Shown piece by piece: positions 7,097 through 15,051 of a stretch of 40,006 nt of DNA. Under the pieces are notes generated by a model. It was not told the origin of the DNA, ran no database searches, and saw nothing but the letters and a program-made list of their open reading frames with translations. Every line of letters starts with the position of its first letter. Positions within the stretch are counted from its first letter, which is position 1. A program made the position numbers and the translations under genes. This DNA comes from Propionibacteriaceae bacterium (lineage in GTDB: Bacteria; Actinomycetota; Actinomycetes; Propionibacteriales; Propionibacteriaceae), in NCBI GenBank assembly GCA_031266665.1, contig JAISAO010000087.1:1-40006 (forward strand), written 5' to 3'.

Positions 7097-8043
7097 TCAG
7101 CCTGCGGCGGGTGACGGTAGCGGTCGAGACCCCGGCCGGCCCCAAGACCCTGCTGGACGACCTCGGTCTGGAACTGGGCGAGCGCCGCGTGGTCGTCCTG
7201 GGGGCCAACGGCTCCGGCAAATCGACTTTGCTCAGGTTGATCAACGGCCTGGTCCGTCCCAGCGCCGGGCGGGCCGAGGTCGACGGCTGGCCCACCACCG
7301 GCAAGGGGTCGAACCGGGTCCGCCGCCGCGTCGGCTTCGTCTTCACCGACCCCATGGCCCAACTGCTGATGCCGACCGTGGGCGAGGACGTGGAGTTGAG
7401 TCTGCGCCAGGTGGAGCCGGACCGTAAGCGCCGCCGCGCCCGGGCCGAGGCCTTGTTGGAACAATGGGGATTGGGCCATCTGGCCTTGTCCAGTGTCTAC
7501 GACCTGTCGGCCGGGGAGCGCCAGTTGGTGGCTCTGTTGTCGGTCTTGGCCGCCCGGCCGGACATTGTGGTGGCGGACGAGCCCACCACCTTGCTGGACC
7601 GGCGCCAGTCCCGCCGCCTGCGCGCCCGGCTGGCCGCTTTGGAGCAACAATTGATCGTGGCCACCCACGACCTGGAGTGGGCGCTCGACTTCGACCGCGC
7701 CCTGGTGGTCGAGGCCGGCCGCCTGGTCTTCGACGGGCCGCCCGTGGCGGCCGTCGACTATTACCGCGCCCTGGTGGACGAGCCGACGGACGATCCGCCG
7801 GTGAGGGCTGTTCCGAGGACTGGGGATGGCCAGAGTCTGGGTCCGGCGGCGGCCGGTCCTCTGGCCTCGCCCGGACGCGGGGACGTGGGGGAGCGGGTGT
7901 CGGGGTCGTCGGCCGATGGCCCGGTCGGCGATCCGCCGCTGCCGATGGCGACGACTTGCCCGCCGGGTCGACTACCGGCCGCCCGCCCCGGTCCGGCGGA
8001 GCCGCGCCGCCCGCCGGCTCACGACCCGGAGGAACGGATGTGA
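7093..8043 (+). CDS. bioM: ECF biotin transporter ATPase BioM (CbiO-like)
   Basis: ATP-binding subunit of the biotin ECF transporter, 316 residues from a GTG start that overlaps the bioY stop by 4 bp (GTGA). Motifs: Walker A GANGSGKST at 37-45, ABC signature LSAGE at 138-142, Walker B IVVADEP at 158-164, and the switch His at H192. The Q-loop reads VFTDPMAQLL (83-92), with Thr where many CbiO proteins have Gln. The ABC core ends near residue 230, followed by about 85 low-complexity residues rich in Pro, Gly and Ala. It works with BioY and BioN at the cytoplasmic membrane. Confidence 0.9.
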   Translation: MISLRRVTVAVETPAGPKTLLDDLGLELGERRVVVLGANGSGKSTLLRLINGLVRPSAGRAEVDGWPTTGKGSNRVRRRVGFVFTDPMAQLLMPTVGEDVELSLRQVEPDRKRRRARAEALLEQWGLGHLALSSVYDLSAGERQLVALLSVLAARPDIVVADEPTTLLDRRQSRRLRARLAALEQQLIVATHDLEWALDFDRALVVEAGRLVFDGPPVAAVDYYRALVDEPTDDPPVRAVPRTGDGQSLGPAAAGPLASPGRGDVGERVSGSSADGPVGDPPLPMATTCPPGRLPAARPGPAEPRRPPAHDPEERM

Positions 8044-8660
8044 GCGCGGCGGCGGAGCGGGTTTTCGGGGCTTATCGGCCGCTCGGCTCGGTTGTCGAGG
8101 GCTGGCCGACAGGCCTCAAGTACCTGGTGCTGCTGGTCTTGGCCGGCCCGGCCTGCGTCCTGCGGCAATGGCCCTTGACGCTGGCCGGCCTGGCGCTGGG
8201 CGCCGGCCTGCTGCTGGCGGCCGGCCTCGGGGTCCGGCGCGGCCTGGGGCTGCCCGGCGGCTATTGGATCTTGCTGATCTGCGTCTGGCTGGCCAACGGC
8301 TGGTCCGGCCGCTGGCTGGGCGGCGGCGTCATCGTCGGCAATCTGGTCTTGGCCTTGTGGGCCAGCCGACTGGTGGTCATGACCACGCCGGCGCCGCGCC
8401 TGATCGACGCCCTGACCCGGGCCGTCCGACCTCTGCGGGTGTTCGGCCTGCGGCCGGAGCGCTTCGGTCTGGCGGTCATGGTGATGTGGCGCAGCCTGCC
8501 CTATCTGATCGGCTGTTGGGAGGATGTCGGCCAAGCCGTCCGGGCCCGCGGGCTGAAAGGCCAGGCGGGACCTCGGGCGACCCAGTTGGTGGTCCGGGCC
8601 GTGGCCCACGCCCAAGCCACCGGCCAGGCCATGGCCGCCCGGGGGCTGGGCGACGATTAG
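8040..8660 (+). CDS. bioN: ECF biotin transporter transmembrane protein BioN (EcfT)
   Basis: EcfT-type membrane subunit that couples BioM ATP hydrolysis to BioY; 206 residues. Several hydrophobic segments (about 26-62, 70-85, 93-110) precede the cytoplasmic coupling region, which carries the family's two Ala-Arg-Gly motifs: RARGL near 168-172 and AARGLGDD at the C-terminus. The GTG start at 8040 overlaps the bioM stop by 4 bp and has a GGAGG site at 8029-8033. The close overlaps of bioY, bioM and bioN indicate one translationally coupled operon. Confidence 0.87.
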   Translation: MSAAAERVFGAYRPLGSVVEGWPTGLKYLVLLVLAGPACVLRQWPLTLAGLALGAGLLLAAGLGVRRGLGLPGGYWILLICVWLANGWSGRWLGGGVIVGNLVLALWASRLVVMTTPAPRLIDALTRAVRPLRVFGLRPERFGLAVMVMWRSLPYLIGCWEDVGQAVRARGLKGQAGPRATQLVVRAVAHAQATGQAMAARGLGDD

Positions 8661-8667
8661 GACGCTG

Positions 8668-8895
8668 CTAGCGACGCCTCTTCAGGCCCAGGAAGAGGCC
8701 GGACAAGAAGATCAATATCAGCGCCAAGACCACTCCCACGATGGTCACCAGGAGATTGTCCAAGGCCATGCCGACGGCCGCCGCGCCGCAACTGATGACG
8801 GCCGCGAACAGAGCTAACACAAAACCAATATTGGTGGTTGACCGGGGTTTGGCCGGGGCGGGGCCGTCCGGGGCGGGAACGATCTGGTCTGCCAT
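8668..8895 (-). CDS. Small two-helix membrane protein
   Basis: A 75-residue protein with a Pro/Ala-rich N-terminus and two hydrophobic segments (about 23-44 and 48-69), ending in the basic LKRRR, which would lie in the cytoplasm. I chose the second of two close ATGs (8895) because the GAGGAG site at 8903-8908 is spaced 7 bases from it; the first ATG (8901) is too close. It converges with bioN with only 7 bases between the stops. No family is recognised. Confidence 0.65.
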   Translation of the reverse strand: MADQIVPAPDGPAPAKPRSTTNIGFVLALFAAVISCGAAAVGMALDNLLVTIVGVVLALILIFLSGLFLGLKRRR

Positions 8896-8956
8896 CGCCA
8901 TACTCCTCAATCTGGGATCATGGGGCGAATCGGTCTGAAAAGACGAAGCGGTAGGC

Positions 8957-8962
8957 ATCCTA
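8957..8962 (-). promoter_or_regulatory. -10 box upstream of the small membrane gene
   Basis: TAGGAT on the reverse strand would start transcription near 8950 and give a leader of about 55 bases containing the GAGGAG ribosome site. No clear -35 element was identified. Confidence 0.35.
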
Positions 8963-9050
8963 GGCCGGGCTCCAGCGGGCGTCAATAGGTCGGGCCAGCC
9001 CCGGCCGCCGGCGCCGGAAGGGGAAGCCGGCCGGCGGGCGATGGCACGGT

Positions 9051-9097
9051 CGGCTGTCCCCAGGCTGTCGTGGGTGTGGGCGGCTGTCCCCAGGCTG
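9051..9097 (+). repeat. 17-bp direct repeat upstream of comF
   Basis: CGGCTGTCCCCAGGCTG occurs at 9051-9067 and 9081-9097, 30 bp apart. It lies in the divergent region between the small membrane gene and comF, so it could be a repeated regulatory site or a small duplication. Confidence 0.6.
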
Positions 9098-9142
9098 GTG
9101 TTGGCGCGGCCCGCCTAGTCGAGCGGCGGACATGGTCTGGTC

Positions 9143-9961
9143 ATGACTGTCGCCATGACTTGGCGGGACGCCGCCGCCGATCTCTTCCTGGGGGCGACCT
9201 GCCCCGGTTGCGGCGATCCAGCGGCTCGGCTGTGCCCCGATTGCAGCGCTGAGTTGGCCGCCGGCGCCGTCGGTCCCCGCCACAAGGCGGCCCTCGTCGG
9301 CCTGCCCCATTGGGCCGCCAATCCTTACGCCGGACTGGCCGGCCAGTTGATCACCGCCGCCAAGGACCGCCACCGCCAAGACCTCTGGAAGCCCCTGTCG
9401 GTCCGCTTGGCGGTCGCCGTCCTGGCTCTGCTGGCCGACCTGGGGGAGACCAGGGGGCTATCCGGCTCGGCGGGGGACAGTCCCTGGAACGACGGCCGAT
9501 CCGGTTCCCCGCTGGTCGCCGGCCCGGTCTGGCTGGTGCCCATACCCTCGGCTCCGGCGGCGGTCCGGCGGCGCGGCTGGGACTGCGGCCGTTGTCTGGC
9601 CGGGGCCGCTAGTCGTCGCCTGGTCGCCGCCGGGCTGGGGGCCAAGATCCAACCGTTGTTGCGCCACGGCCGGCGGGTGGCGGACCAGTCCGGCTTGGGC
9701 TGGGCCGAGCGCCGGGCCAACCTGTCGGGGGCCTACCGCCTGGCCCGTCGTCCCGCCGAGCCTTGGCCGCCCATCGTCTTGGTGGACGACGTGGTGACAA
9801 CGGGGGCGAGCCTGGCCGAGGGTTGGCGGGCCTTGGCCGCGGCCGGCGGCCGGGTGGTCGGCGCGGCCACCATCGCGGCCACCGCCGACCTAGATCGGGC
9901 GACCTGGACAGGGCGGCCTGAGGCTCAGATCTCGGATCAAGTCCGGGATGACGACTGGTGA
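9143..9961 (+). CDS. comF: ComF-family phosphoribosyltransferase-like protein
   Basis: A 272-residue ComF homologue. In naturally competent bacteria ComF aids DNA uptake; in actinobacteria its role is unclear. An N-terminal zinc-ribbon has C20, C23, C31 and C34 (CPGCG...CPDC). The phosphoribosyltransferase fold shows VPIPSAP..RRRGWD (132-147) and the PRPP loop VLVDDVVTTGAS at 212-223. An Ala/Gly/Ser-rich insertion lies at about 100-127. The last 12 or so residues (AQISDQVRDDDW) are encoded by a REP-like palindrome (9929-9949), so the natural stop may have been lost and replaced. An in-frame ATG at 9155 is an alternative start. comF next to lpqB is a common actinobacterial arrangement, though here the two genes converge. 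Confidence 0.85.
   Translation: MTVAMTWRDAAADLFLGATCPGCGDPAARLCPDCSAELAAGAVGPRHKAALVGLPHWAANPYAGLAGQLITAAKDRHRQDLWKPLSVRLAVAVLALLADLGETRGLSGSAGDSPWNDGRSGSPLVAGPVWLVPIPSAPAAVRRRGWDCGRCLAGAASRRLVAAGLGAKIQPLLRHGRRVADQSGLGWAERRANLSGAYRLARRPAEPWPPIVLVDDVVTTGASLAEGWRALAAAGGRVVGAATIAATADLDRATWTGRPEAQISDQVRDDDW
9929..9949. repeat. REP-like palindrome at the comF 3' end
   Basis: Arms ATCTCGGA / TCCGGGAT surround TCAAG. This is the same design as the palindrome at 5250-5270. It lies inside the comF reading frame and supplies its final codons. Confidence 0.65.
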
Positions 9962-10060
9962 CGGCCGAGCGACCTTATCCGAGCGCGCCGCCGCCTACGG
10001 GTTCGGGCTGGGATGGTCGGGTTTTGGTGTTGGGGCCTGCCGGCGCCGCCTCCGGCAGGT

Positions 10061-10294
10061 TCGTCGTGGGGGGTTGGTCGGACCGGGTGGGCCGTGGTTG
10101 TGGCGTCGGGGTCCGGGATCTGTCGTTTCCGGCGGGTCTGTCGTGGGGGGTTGGTCGGACCGGGTGGGTCGTGGTTGTGGCGTCGGGGTCCGGGATCTGT
10201 CGCTTCCGGCGGGTTCGTCGTGGGGGGTCGGTCAGACCGGGTAGGCCATGGCTCTGACGCCGGAGTCCAGGATCTGCCACTCGTGGCGGTCCAG
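10061..10294 (-). repeat. 77-bp tandem repeat matching the lpqB 3' end
   Basis: TCGTGGGGGG recurs at 10064, 10141 and 10218, a strict 77-bp period. The third copy continues into the last roughly 20 codons of lpqB (stop at 10232), with scattered substitutions. The two outer copies therefore look like tandem duplications of the lpqB 3' end placed downstream of the stop codon. Confidence 0.75.
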
Positions 10295-12433
10295 CCAGCG
10301 GTAGACCTGGCCGTTCTCGTCCAAGACGACCACGGCGCCCGAGGCCGGGGCGGCCTCCAGGGCGACCAGGGAGCGGGCGCCGGGGCGGCCGATCTCCTCG
10401 ACCGGTTCGACGCCGTCCAGGCGGACCTGGTAGACAGCGTTGGTGTCGCTGCTGGCGCTGGTGCCGATGACGGCCAAGGTGGAGGGACCGATCCAAACCA
10501 CATCGGTCAGCCCGGTCAGGCTGGCGTTGTCCACCACCACCGGGATGTCGCGCCAGACGTCCAGGGACAGGCTGGCGTCGTCCAAGTGGCGGATGTCGAC
10601 CAGGCCGAGGCGGCGTTGCGTCTGGCCGGCCACCAGCACATCGGCCACCACGGCGACACGGCGCCCGTCCGGGGCCAGGCGGAAGGCCCGCACGGTCTTG
10701 TCCGCCAGGGCGGGGGCGGCCACCAAGGTGGCCCGCTCCCCGGCGACGGCCCACACCAAGGCGCCCAGGGCGTCGCCTGCCCCCGTCCCGTCCGTCGGCT
10801 CGCCCCCGGGCGGTGCCGTCGGCCCGCCGGCCTGGCCCGGGTCGCCCGCCTGGTCCGGGTCGGCCGGGGCCATGGCCCACAGCCGGCCGTCACGGTCGAA
10901 TTGGGGCCGCACCAGTCCGGCCTGGGACAAGACCGTCAGCGTACCCGGCGTGTTGGGCCCGGCCAGGATCAGCTCGCCGGCCGCCACGGCGGCGGCCGTC
11001 TGGGCGTTGGACGACAGGGCCAAGGCGGTGACGGCGCCCGCCACCGTGTCCAGGCCGCCCTCCACCCGGCTCGCGCCCAGCCGGATGACGGACTCGATCC
11101 CGGCGGTCAACAGTGGCGGGTCGGCGCTGGGTCGGAGGTTGGCGTCGAACCGGGCCACCTCTGTGACCGGCAGCCCGCCGTTCAGGGTCGCCCCTTCGAG
11201 CGCCAGCGTCAGACCGTTCAGGGATAGGCGCACGGCCGCCAGGTTGGGCACCTGCTGCAACAAGGTGGCGGCGCACTGGAGGGCCAGCCGGGTGGCCTCA
11301 GCCGGGAGCAGCCGGCCGATCGACTCAGACAGGGGGATGTCGACCACGCCGCCGTCGAGCACGGGCTCCCGCTCGGGGTCGAGACCGACCCGCCCCACCG
11401 GATCGGCCGCCACCACGTCGGCCACCCGCCAGGAAGGTCCGGCCAGCAGGCTCTCAACCAGTTGGCGCAGCCAGTTGCCCCGGGGCAGGTAGCGGCTGTC
11501 GGGGATCAAGACCCGGCCGCTGTCGTCCAGGTACAACATGTCGACCCGCTGGTAGGCGTTGTTGAAACTGGCCCGCGACACGATGATGCCCATGTCGTCC
11601 GGCAGGTCGGAGATACGCCACTGGCCGTCCCCGTCCTGCTCCAGGGCGAACTCCAGGGGTGGGCTGACGCCGCCCTCAGCCGGCCAGTAGACGCCGTCCG
11701 GGTCGAGGTGGCCGATCAGTTGGGGCGACGGGATACTGGCCGAGGTCCCGTCGGCGCTCAGGGTCAGCCCGGCCAGGTCGGAGTAGAGCAGGACCGACGA
11801 CCCGGGGCGCCACCGCTCCGCCGCCGCCGTGGTCAAGAACTGGCGGGCCGTGGTGTAGCCGGGCTCGTACTGGGCCATGGCGGTGAGGAAGCCGTCGATG
11901 ATCATGTTCGGCTTGGCCCCTTGGGCCGGCCCCTGGGCCGTGATGGCGATATTGCCGGCGTTCTGGGTGGCCGCCGGTCGGGGCCAGGACTCGATCTCGC
12001 CCGTCGTCGGGATGCTGGCACAGGCCGCCAACAGCCCCAGGGCCAGCCCGGCCACCCCGACTGTCAGCCACCGGCCGGCCGTCGGCGTCGGACGGCGGCG
12101 GGCGACGGCCGAGCCTCGGCCGTTCCGGCGGCCCTGGCCGCCAGCCGTTCCGTCTCCGGTCCTGGTTCCGTCTCCGGTCCTGGTTCCGTCTCCGGTCCTG
12201 GTTCCGTCTCCGGTCCTGGTTCCGTCTCCGGTTCTGGTTCTGTCCACGATTCTGGTTCTGTCCACGATTCTGGTTCCGTCCCCGGTCCTGGTTCCGTCCC
12301 CGGTCCTGGTTCCGTCTCCTGTCCTGGTTCTGTCCACGATTCTGGTTCTGTCCACGATTCTGGTTCCGTCCCCGGCGTCCGCCCGCCGCTGGCCCCACCG
12401 AGGCCTCCCCCCGTCACCGGATCGGCCGGTCAT
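10232..12433 (-). CDS. lpqB: Lipoprotein LpqB with repeat-expanded N-terminus
   Basis: LpqB is an envelope lipoprotein that works with the MtrAB two-component system. From the ATG at 12433, which overlaps the mtrB stop by 4 bp, the protein has 733 residues. It has a signal-type hydrophobic segment at about 123-137 and a lipobox LAAC with Cys at 138, followed by ASIPTTGEIESW as in LpqB. A GerMN-like region and a C-terminal beta-propeller domain follow. The odd part is residues 23-96: about 12 copies of a six-residue unit (TRTGDG or TRIVDR) in front of the signal segment, which would normally lie near residue 10. This cytoplasmic extension is encoded by an 18-bp minisatellite. GTG codons inside the repeats could provide shorter starts. 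Confidence 0.87.
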   Translation of the reverse strand: MTGRSGDGGRPRWGQRRADAGDGTRIVDRTRIVDRTRTGDGTRTGDGTRTGDGTRIVDRTRIVDRTRTGDGTRTGDGTRTGDGTRTGDGTRTGDGTAGGQGRRNGRGSAVARRRPTPTAGRWLTVGVAGLALGLLAACASIPTTGEIESWPRPAATQNAGNIAITAQGPAQGAKPNMIIDGFLTAMAQYEPGYTTARQFLTTAAAERWRPGSSVLLYSDLAGLTLSADGTSASIPSPQLIGHLDPDGVYWPAEGGVSPPLEFALEQDGDGQWRISDLPDDMGIIVSRASFNNAYQRVDMLYLDDSGRVLIPDSRYLPRGNWLRQLVESLLAGPSWRVADVVAADPVGRVGLDPEREPVLDGGVVDIPLSESIGRLLPAEATRLALQCAATLLQQVPNLAAVRLSLNGLTLALEGATLNGGLPVTEVARFDANLRPSADPPLLTAGIESVIRLGASRVEGGLDTVAGAVTALALSSNAQTAAAVAAGELILAGPNTPGTLTVLSQAGLVRPQFDRDGRLWAMAPADPDQAGDPGQAGGPTAPPGGEPTDGTGAGDALGALVWAVAGERATLVAAPALADKTVRAFRLAPDGRRVAVVADVLVAGQTQRRLGLVDIRHLDDASLSLDVWRDIPVVVDNASLTGLTDVVWIGPSTLAVIGTSASSDTNAVYQVRLDGVEPVEEIGRPGARSLVALEAAPASGAVVVLDENGQVYRWLDRHEWQILDSGVRAMAYPV
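12147..12380 (-). repeat. 18-bp minisatellite, 13 units, inside lpqB
   Basis: Thirteen consecutive 18-bp units begin at 12147, 12165, 12183 and so on to 12363. They encode hexapeptides of two kinds, TGDG-type and IVDR-type. In protein order the pattern is IVDR x2, TGDG x3, IVDR x2, TGDG x5, which suggests duplication of a five-unit (90-bp) block. Changes in copy number would not shift the frame. Confidence 0.95.
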
Positions 12434-14145
12434 GGCGTCTTGTCCTGGTTTGTCGCGGGCTCGTCGGCGGCCGCGTCCGACGGCACCAGGGGCAGCGGCG
12501 AGCGAGTCACCACCTCGTCCGGGCGCCGTGGCAGCGTCACCCGGAATTGGGCCCCCCGCTCGGGGCGGCCCCAGACGTTGATCCAGCCTTGGTGCAGGCG
12601 GACATCCTCCTGCGAGATGGCCAGGCCCAGGCCGGTGCCGCCGATGGAGCGCGTCCGGGACGGGTCGGCCCGCCAGAACCGGTTGAATAATTGTTTTTCC
12701 TCGTCGAGGGTGAAGCCGACCCCGTGGTCGCGCACGGCGAAGGCGACGCATTGCTCGTCGGCCGCCACCGTGACGTTGATCGGGCGGCCCTCGCCGTGGG
12801 CGATGGCGTTGGACAACAGGTTGCGGAGCAGCCGCGCCACCCGTCGGACGTCGACCTGGCACAGGGCCGGCCCGTCGGCCTGCAGACGTATTGCCACCCC
12901 GGCCTTCTGCGCCACCTGCCCCAGGGCCGTGATCTCGGCCTTGACCAACTCGACCAGATCGATCTCGTCCAAGGACAAGACGGCGGCTCCGGCGTCGAAG
13001 CGGGATATCTCCAACAGGTCGGCCAGCAGGGCCTCGAAACGGTCGACTTCGCGGTGCAGCAGGACGGCCGAGCGGGCGGCGATGGGCTTGAAATCGCCCC
13101 GCCCCTCGTACAACACGTCGGCCGCCAGCCGCACGGTCGTCAGCGGCGTGCGCAACTCGTGCGAGACGTCGGAGACGAAACGGTGTTGCAGCCGGGAGAG
13201 CTGTTCCAGGTCGCGAATGCGGGATTGGAGCTGGTGCGCCATGTGGTTCATCGAGACGGCCAGCCGGGCCAAGTCGTCCGTCCCCCGGACCGGCATCCGC
13301 TCGGTCAGCTCCCCGGCGGCCAGCCGCTCGGCCGCCAGCCGGGCGGCCCGGATCGGTCGCATCGCCAGCCGGGCGACCGCGAACGACACCAGCCCCACCC
13401 CCAGCACCAGGGCGAGGCTGAAGATGACCAGGGCCGTGCGCACATCGCCCAGGGTCTGGGCCTCCCGCTCCAGGGGGCAGGCGAAAAAGACGGCCAAGCT
13501 ATTGGCCCCGACCCGCACCGCCGTGCCCACGGCCTGGCCCGGCAGGCCCCGGCCGTCGGCCCAGACCCGTGTCGGCGTGGCGTGGACCAGGGTCGGTTGC
13601 TCGCCCACCCGCTCGATCAGGGGCGGCGGGAGGGAGGCGGCGACGTCGAAGCCGGCGGTCGAGATGATGCCGCCCGACTCGGTCCAGAAGGAGATGTAGC
13701 ACTCGCCCTCCATGCGTTGGATGGCGGCTTGGGCGATGTCGTACATTCGTCCGGTGGTCAGGGCCTGGTCGGCCCCGGCCAGGGATTGCTCGATCGAGAC
13801 GATGGCCTGGTCGGCGTCGGCCAGGACGGACTCCTGGGCGCGGACGATGATGCCGTCCGTCACCCGGTTGAGCAGGAAGGCCGAGGCTGCCGCCACCACC
13901 AGCAGGCTGCCGCTGATGGCCAGGGCCACCACCCTCAGGGTGAGTGACGAGCGCCACCAGCGCAGCGGCGCCCAGGCGACAGCCGCCCAGCGCGACCACC
14001 TGGCCCCCTCGTCCCGGGGCCGGTCACGGCCCTGGGGTAGGTCGGGCGGGGCGGTCCAGGCCGATAGCCGGCCGGCGGGCGGACGAGCCGGGTCCGGTGT
14101 GGTTGGCGCGACCGTCGGCGGTGGCGCGGCCCGCTCCGGTGACAC
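12430..14145 (-). CDS. mtrB: Sensor histidine kinase MtrB
   Basis: Membrane histidine kinase of the MtrAB system, which links envelope and osmotic state and cell division to gene expression. In its 571 residues: a Pro-rich cytoplasmic N-terminus (1-60), first membrane helix about 68-92, extracellular sensor domain about 93-236, second helix about 237-260, HAMP about 261-313, HisKA with phospho-acceptor H329 (FVSDVSHELRTPL), then an HATPase domain with N box NLLSNAIAHGEG, RDHGVGF and GGTGLGLAI. The GTG start at 14145 is 7 bases after the mtrA stop. The 3' end overlaps lpqB by 4 bp. The order mtrA-mtrB-lpqB is standard for actinobacteria. Confidence 0.95.
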   Translation of the reverse strand: MSPERAAPPPTVAPTTPDPARPPAGRLSAWTAPPDLPQGRDRPRDEGARWSRWAAVAWAPLRWWRSSLTLRVVALAISGSLLVVAAASAFLLNRVTDGIIVRAQESVLADADQAIVSIEQSLAGADQALTTGRMYDIAQAAIQRMEGECYISFWTESGGIISTAGFDVAASLPPPLIERVGEQPTLVHATPTRVWADGRGLPGQAVGTAVRVGANSLAVFFACPLEREAQTLGDVRTALVIFSLALVLGVGLVSFAVARLAMRPIRAARLAAERLAAGELTERMPVRGTDDLARLAVSMNHMAHQLQSRIRDLEQLSRLQHRFVSDVSHELRTPLTTVRLAADVLYEGRGDFKPIAARSAVLLHREVDRFEALLADLLEISRFDAGAAVLSLDEIDLVELVKAEITALGQVAQKAGVAIRLQADGPALCQVDVRRVARLLRNLLSNAIAHGEGRPINVTVAADEQCVAFAVRDHGVGFTLDEEKQLFNRFWRADPSRTRSIGGTGLGLAISQEDVRLHQGWINVWGRPERGAQFRVTLPRRPDEVVTRSPLPLVPSDAAADEPATNQDKTP

Positions 14146-14152
14146 CAGTCTC

Positions 14153-14851
14153 CTATTCGCCCGAACCCGCCCGATAGCCCACCCCGCGGACCGTCACGAC
14201 CACCTCCGGGTTGTCCGGGTCGCGCTCGATCTTGGCCCGCAGGCGTTGGACGTGGACGTTGACCAGGCGGGTGTCGGCGGCGTGGCGGTAGCCCCAGACG
14301 CTGCGCAAGAGCTGTTCTCGGGTGAAGACCTGGTTGGGGTGGCGGGCCAGGGCCACCAGAAGATCGAACTCGAGCGGCGTCAGGTTGACGGCCTGGCCGT
14401 CGCGTTTGACGGTGTGGGCCCCGGCGGCGATGGTCAGGTTGCCGATGCGCAGGGTCTCGGAGCCGTTCGGGCTGGGCCGGCGCAGCCGGGTGCGGATGCG
14501 GGCCACCAGTTCCCGGGGCTTGAACGGCTTGGCGATGTAGTCGTCCGCCCCGGCCTCCAGGCCGTAGACCACGTCGGCCGTGTCCGACTTGGCGGTCAGC
14601 ATGACGATGGGCACACCCGACTGGGCGCGGATGTCGCGGCAGATGTCGACGCCGTCGCGGCCGGGCAGCATCAAGTCGAGCAGCACCAGGTCGGGACGGA
14701 CCACCTTGAAGGCCTCCATGGCCTGGTCGCCGCGGGCGCACCAGCGGGTGTCATAGCCCTCCTGGCGCAAGATCAATTGCAACATCTCGGCCAGCGAGGC
14801 GTCGTCGTCCACTACCAGGATGCGGCCCTTGGGACCCCCACCGTCGGTCAT
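14153..14851 (-). CDS. mtrA: Response regulator MtrA
   Basis: OmpR/PhoB-type DNA-binding response regulator of 232 residues, phosphorylated by MtrB. The receiver domain (about 10-120) has the acidic triad D15-D17, phospho-acceptor D59 in LVLLDLMLPG, T86 and K108. The winged-helix effector domain (about 135-228) contains LTPLEFDLLVALARHPNQVFTREQLL and ends VVVTVRGVGYRAG. The ATG has a GGAAGGAG ribosome site close upstream. It is the first gene of the mtrA-mtrB-lpqB operon. Confidence 0.96.
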   Translation of the reverse strand: MTDGGGPKGRILVVDDDASLAEMLQLILRQEGYDTRWCARGDQAMEAFKVVRPDLVLLDLMLPGRDGVDICRDIRAQSGVPIVMLTAKSDTADVVYGLEAGADDYIAKPFKPRELVARIRTRLRRPSPNGSETLRIGNLTIAAGAHTVKRDGQAVNLTPLEFDLLVALARHPNQVFTREQLLRSVWGYRHAADTRLVNVHVQRLRAKIERDPDNPEVVVTVRGVGYRAGSGE

Positions 14852-14893
14852 GGCGCTCCTTCCCCGGCTGTCGCGCCCAACTCTTTGCCAAGC

Positions 14894-14899
14894 AGTCTA
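14894..14899 (-). promoter_or_regulatory. -10 box upstream of mtrA
   Basis: TAGACT on the reverse strand would give a leader of about 36 bases with the mtrA ribosome site. No clear -35 element was found. Confidence 0.35.
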
Positions 14900-14967
14900 G
14901 ATGGTTGATTCCAAGCCATGGGCTCATCCTCACGCCCAGACGACAGGCCGGACGACGTCACAGCCCG

Positions 14968-15002
14968 CCATCCCGGGTTTGATCAGTCAGTCCGGGCTTG
15001 AT
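14968..15002. repeat. REP-like element between mtrA and lpd
   Basis: Two near-copies of the family core (ATCCCGGGTTTGAT and TCCGGGCTTGAT) stand side by side. They relate to the palindromes at 5250-5309 and 9929-9949. The position downstream of lpd suggests it may also help end transcription. Confidence 0.5.
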
Positions 15003-15051
15003 TCAGCCTCTTGGTCAGCCCGAGAGTGGTCTGCGGGCCGGCCGTCCGGTC

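Noticed and set aside
12147-12380. CRISPR array
   Set aside because: Units are directly adjacent with an 18-bp period and no spacers, and they are in frame with lpqB.
12434-12862. Upstream extension of the lpqB frame into mtrB
   Set aside because: The ATG at 12433 overlapping the mtrB stop is the standard operon start; the upstream part overlaps the kinase ATPase domain in another frame.
11462-13699. Long forward frame opposite lpqB and mtrB
   Set aside because: It is the mirror of the lpqB minisatellite and of MtrB coding, with no recognisable domain.
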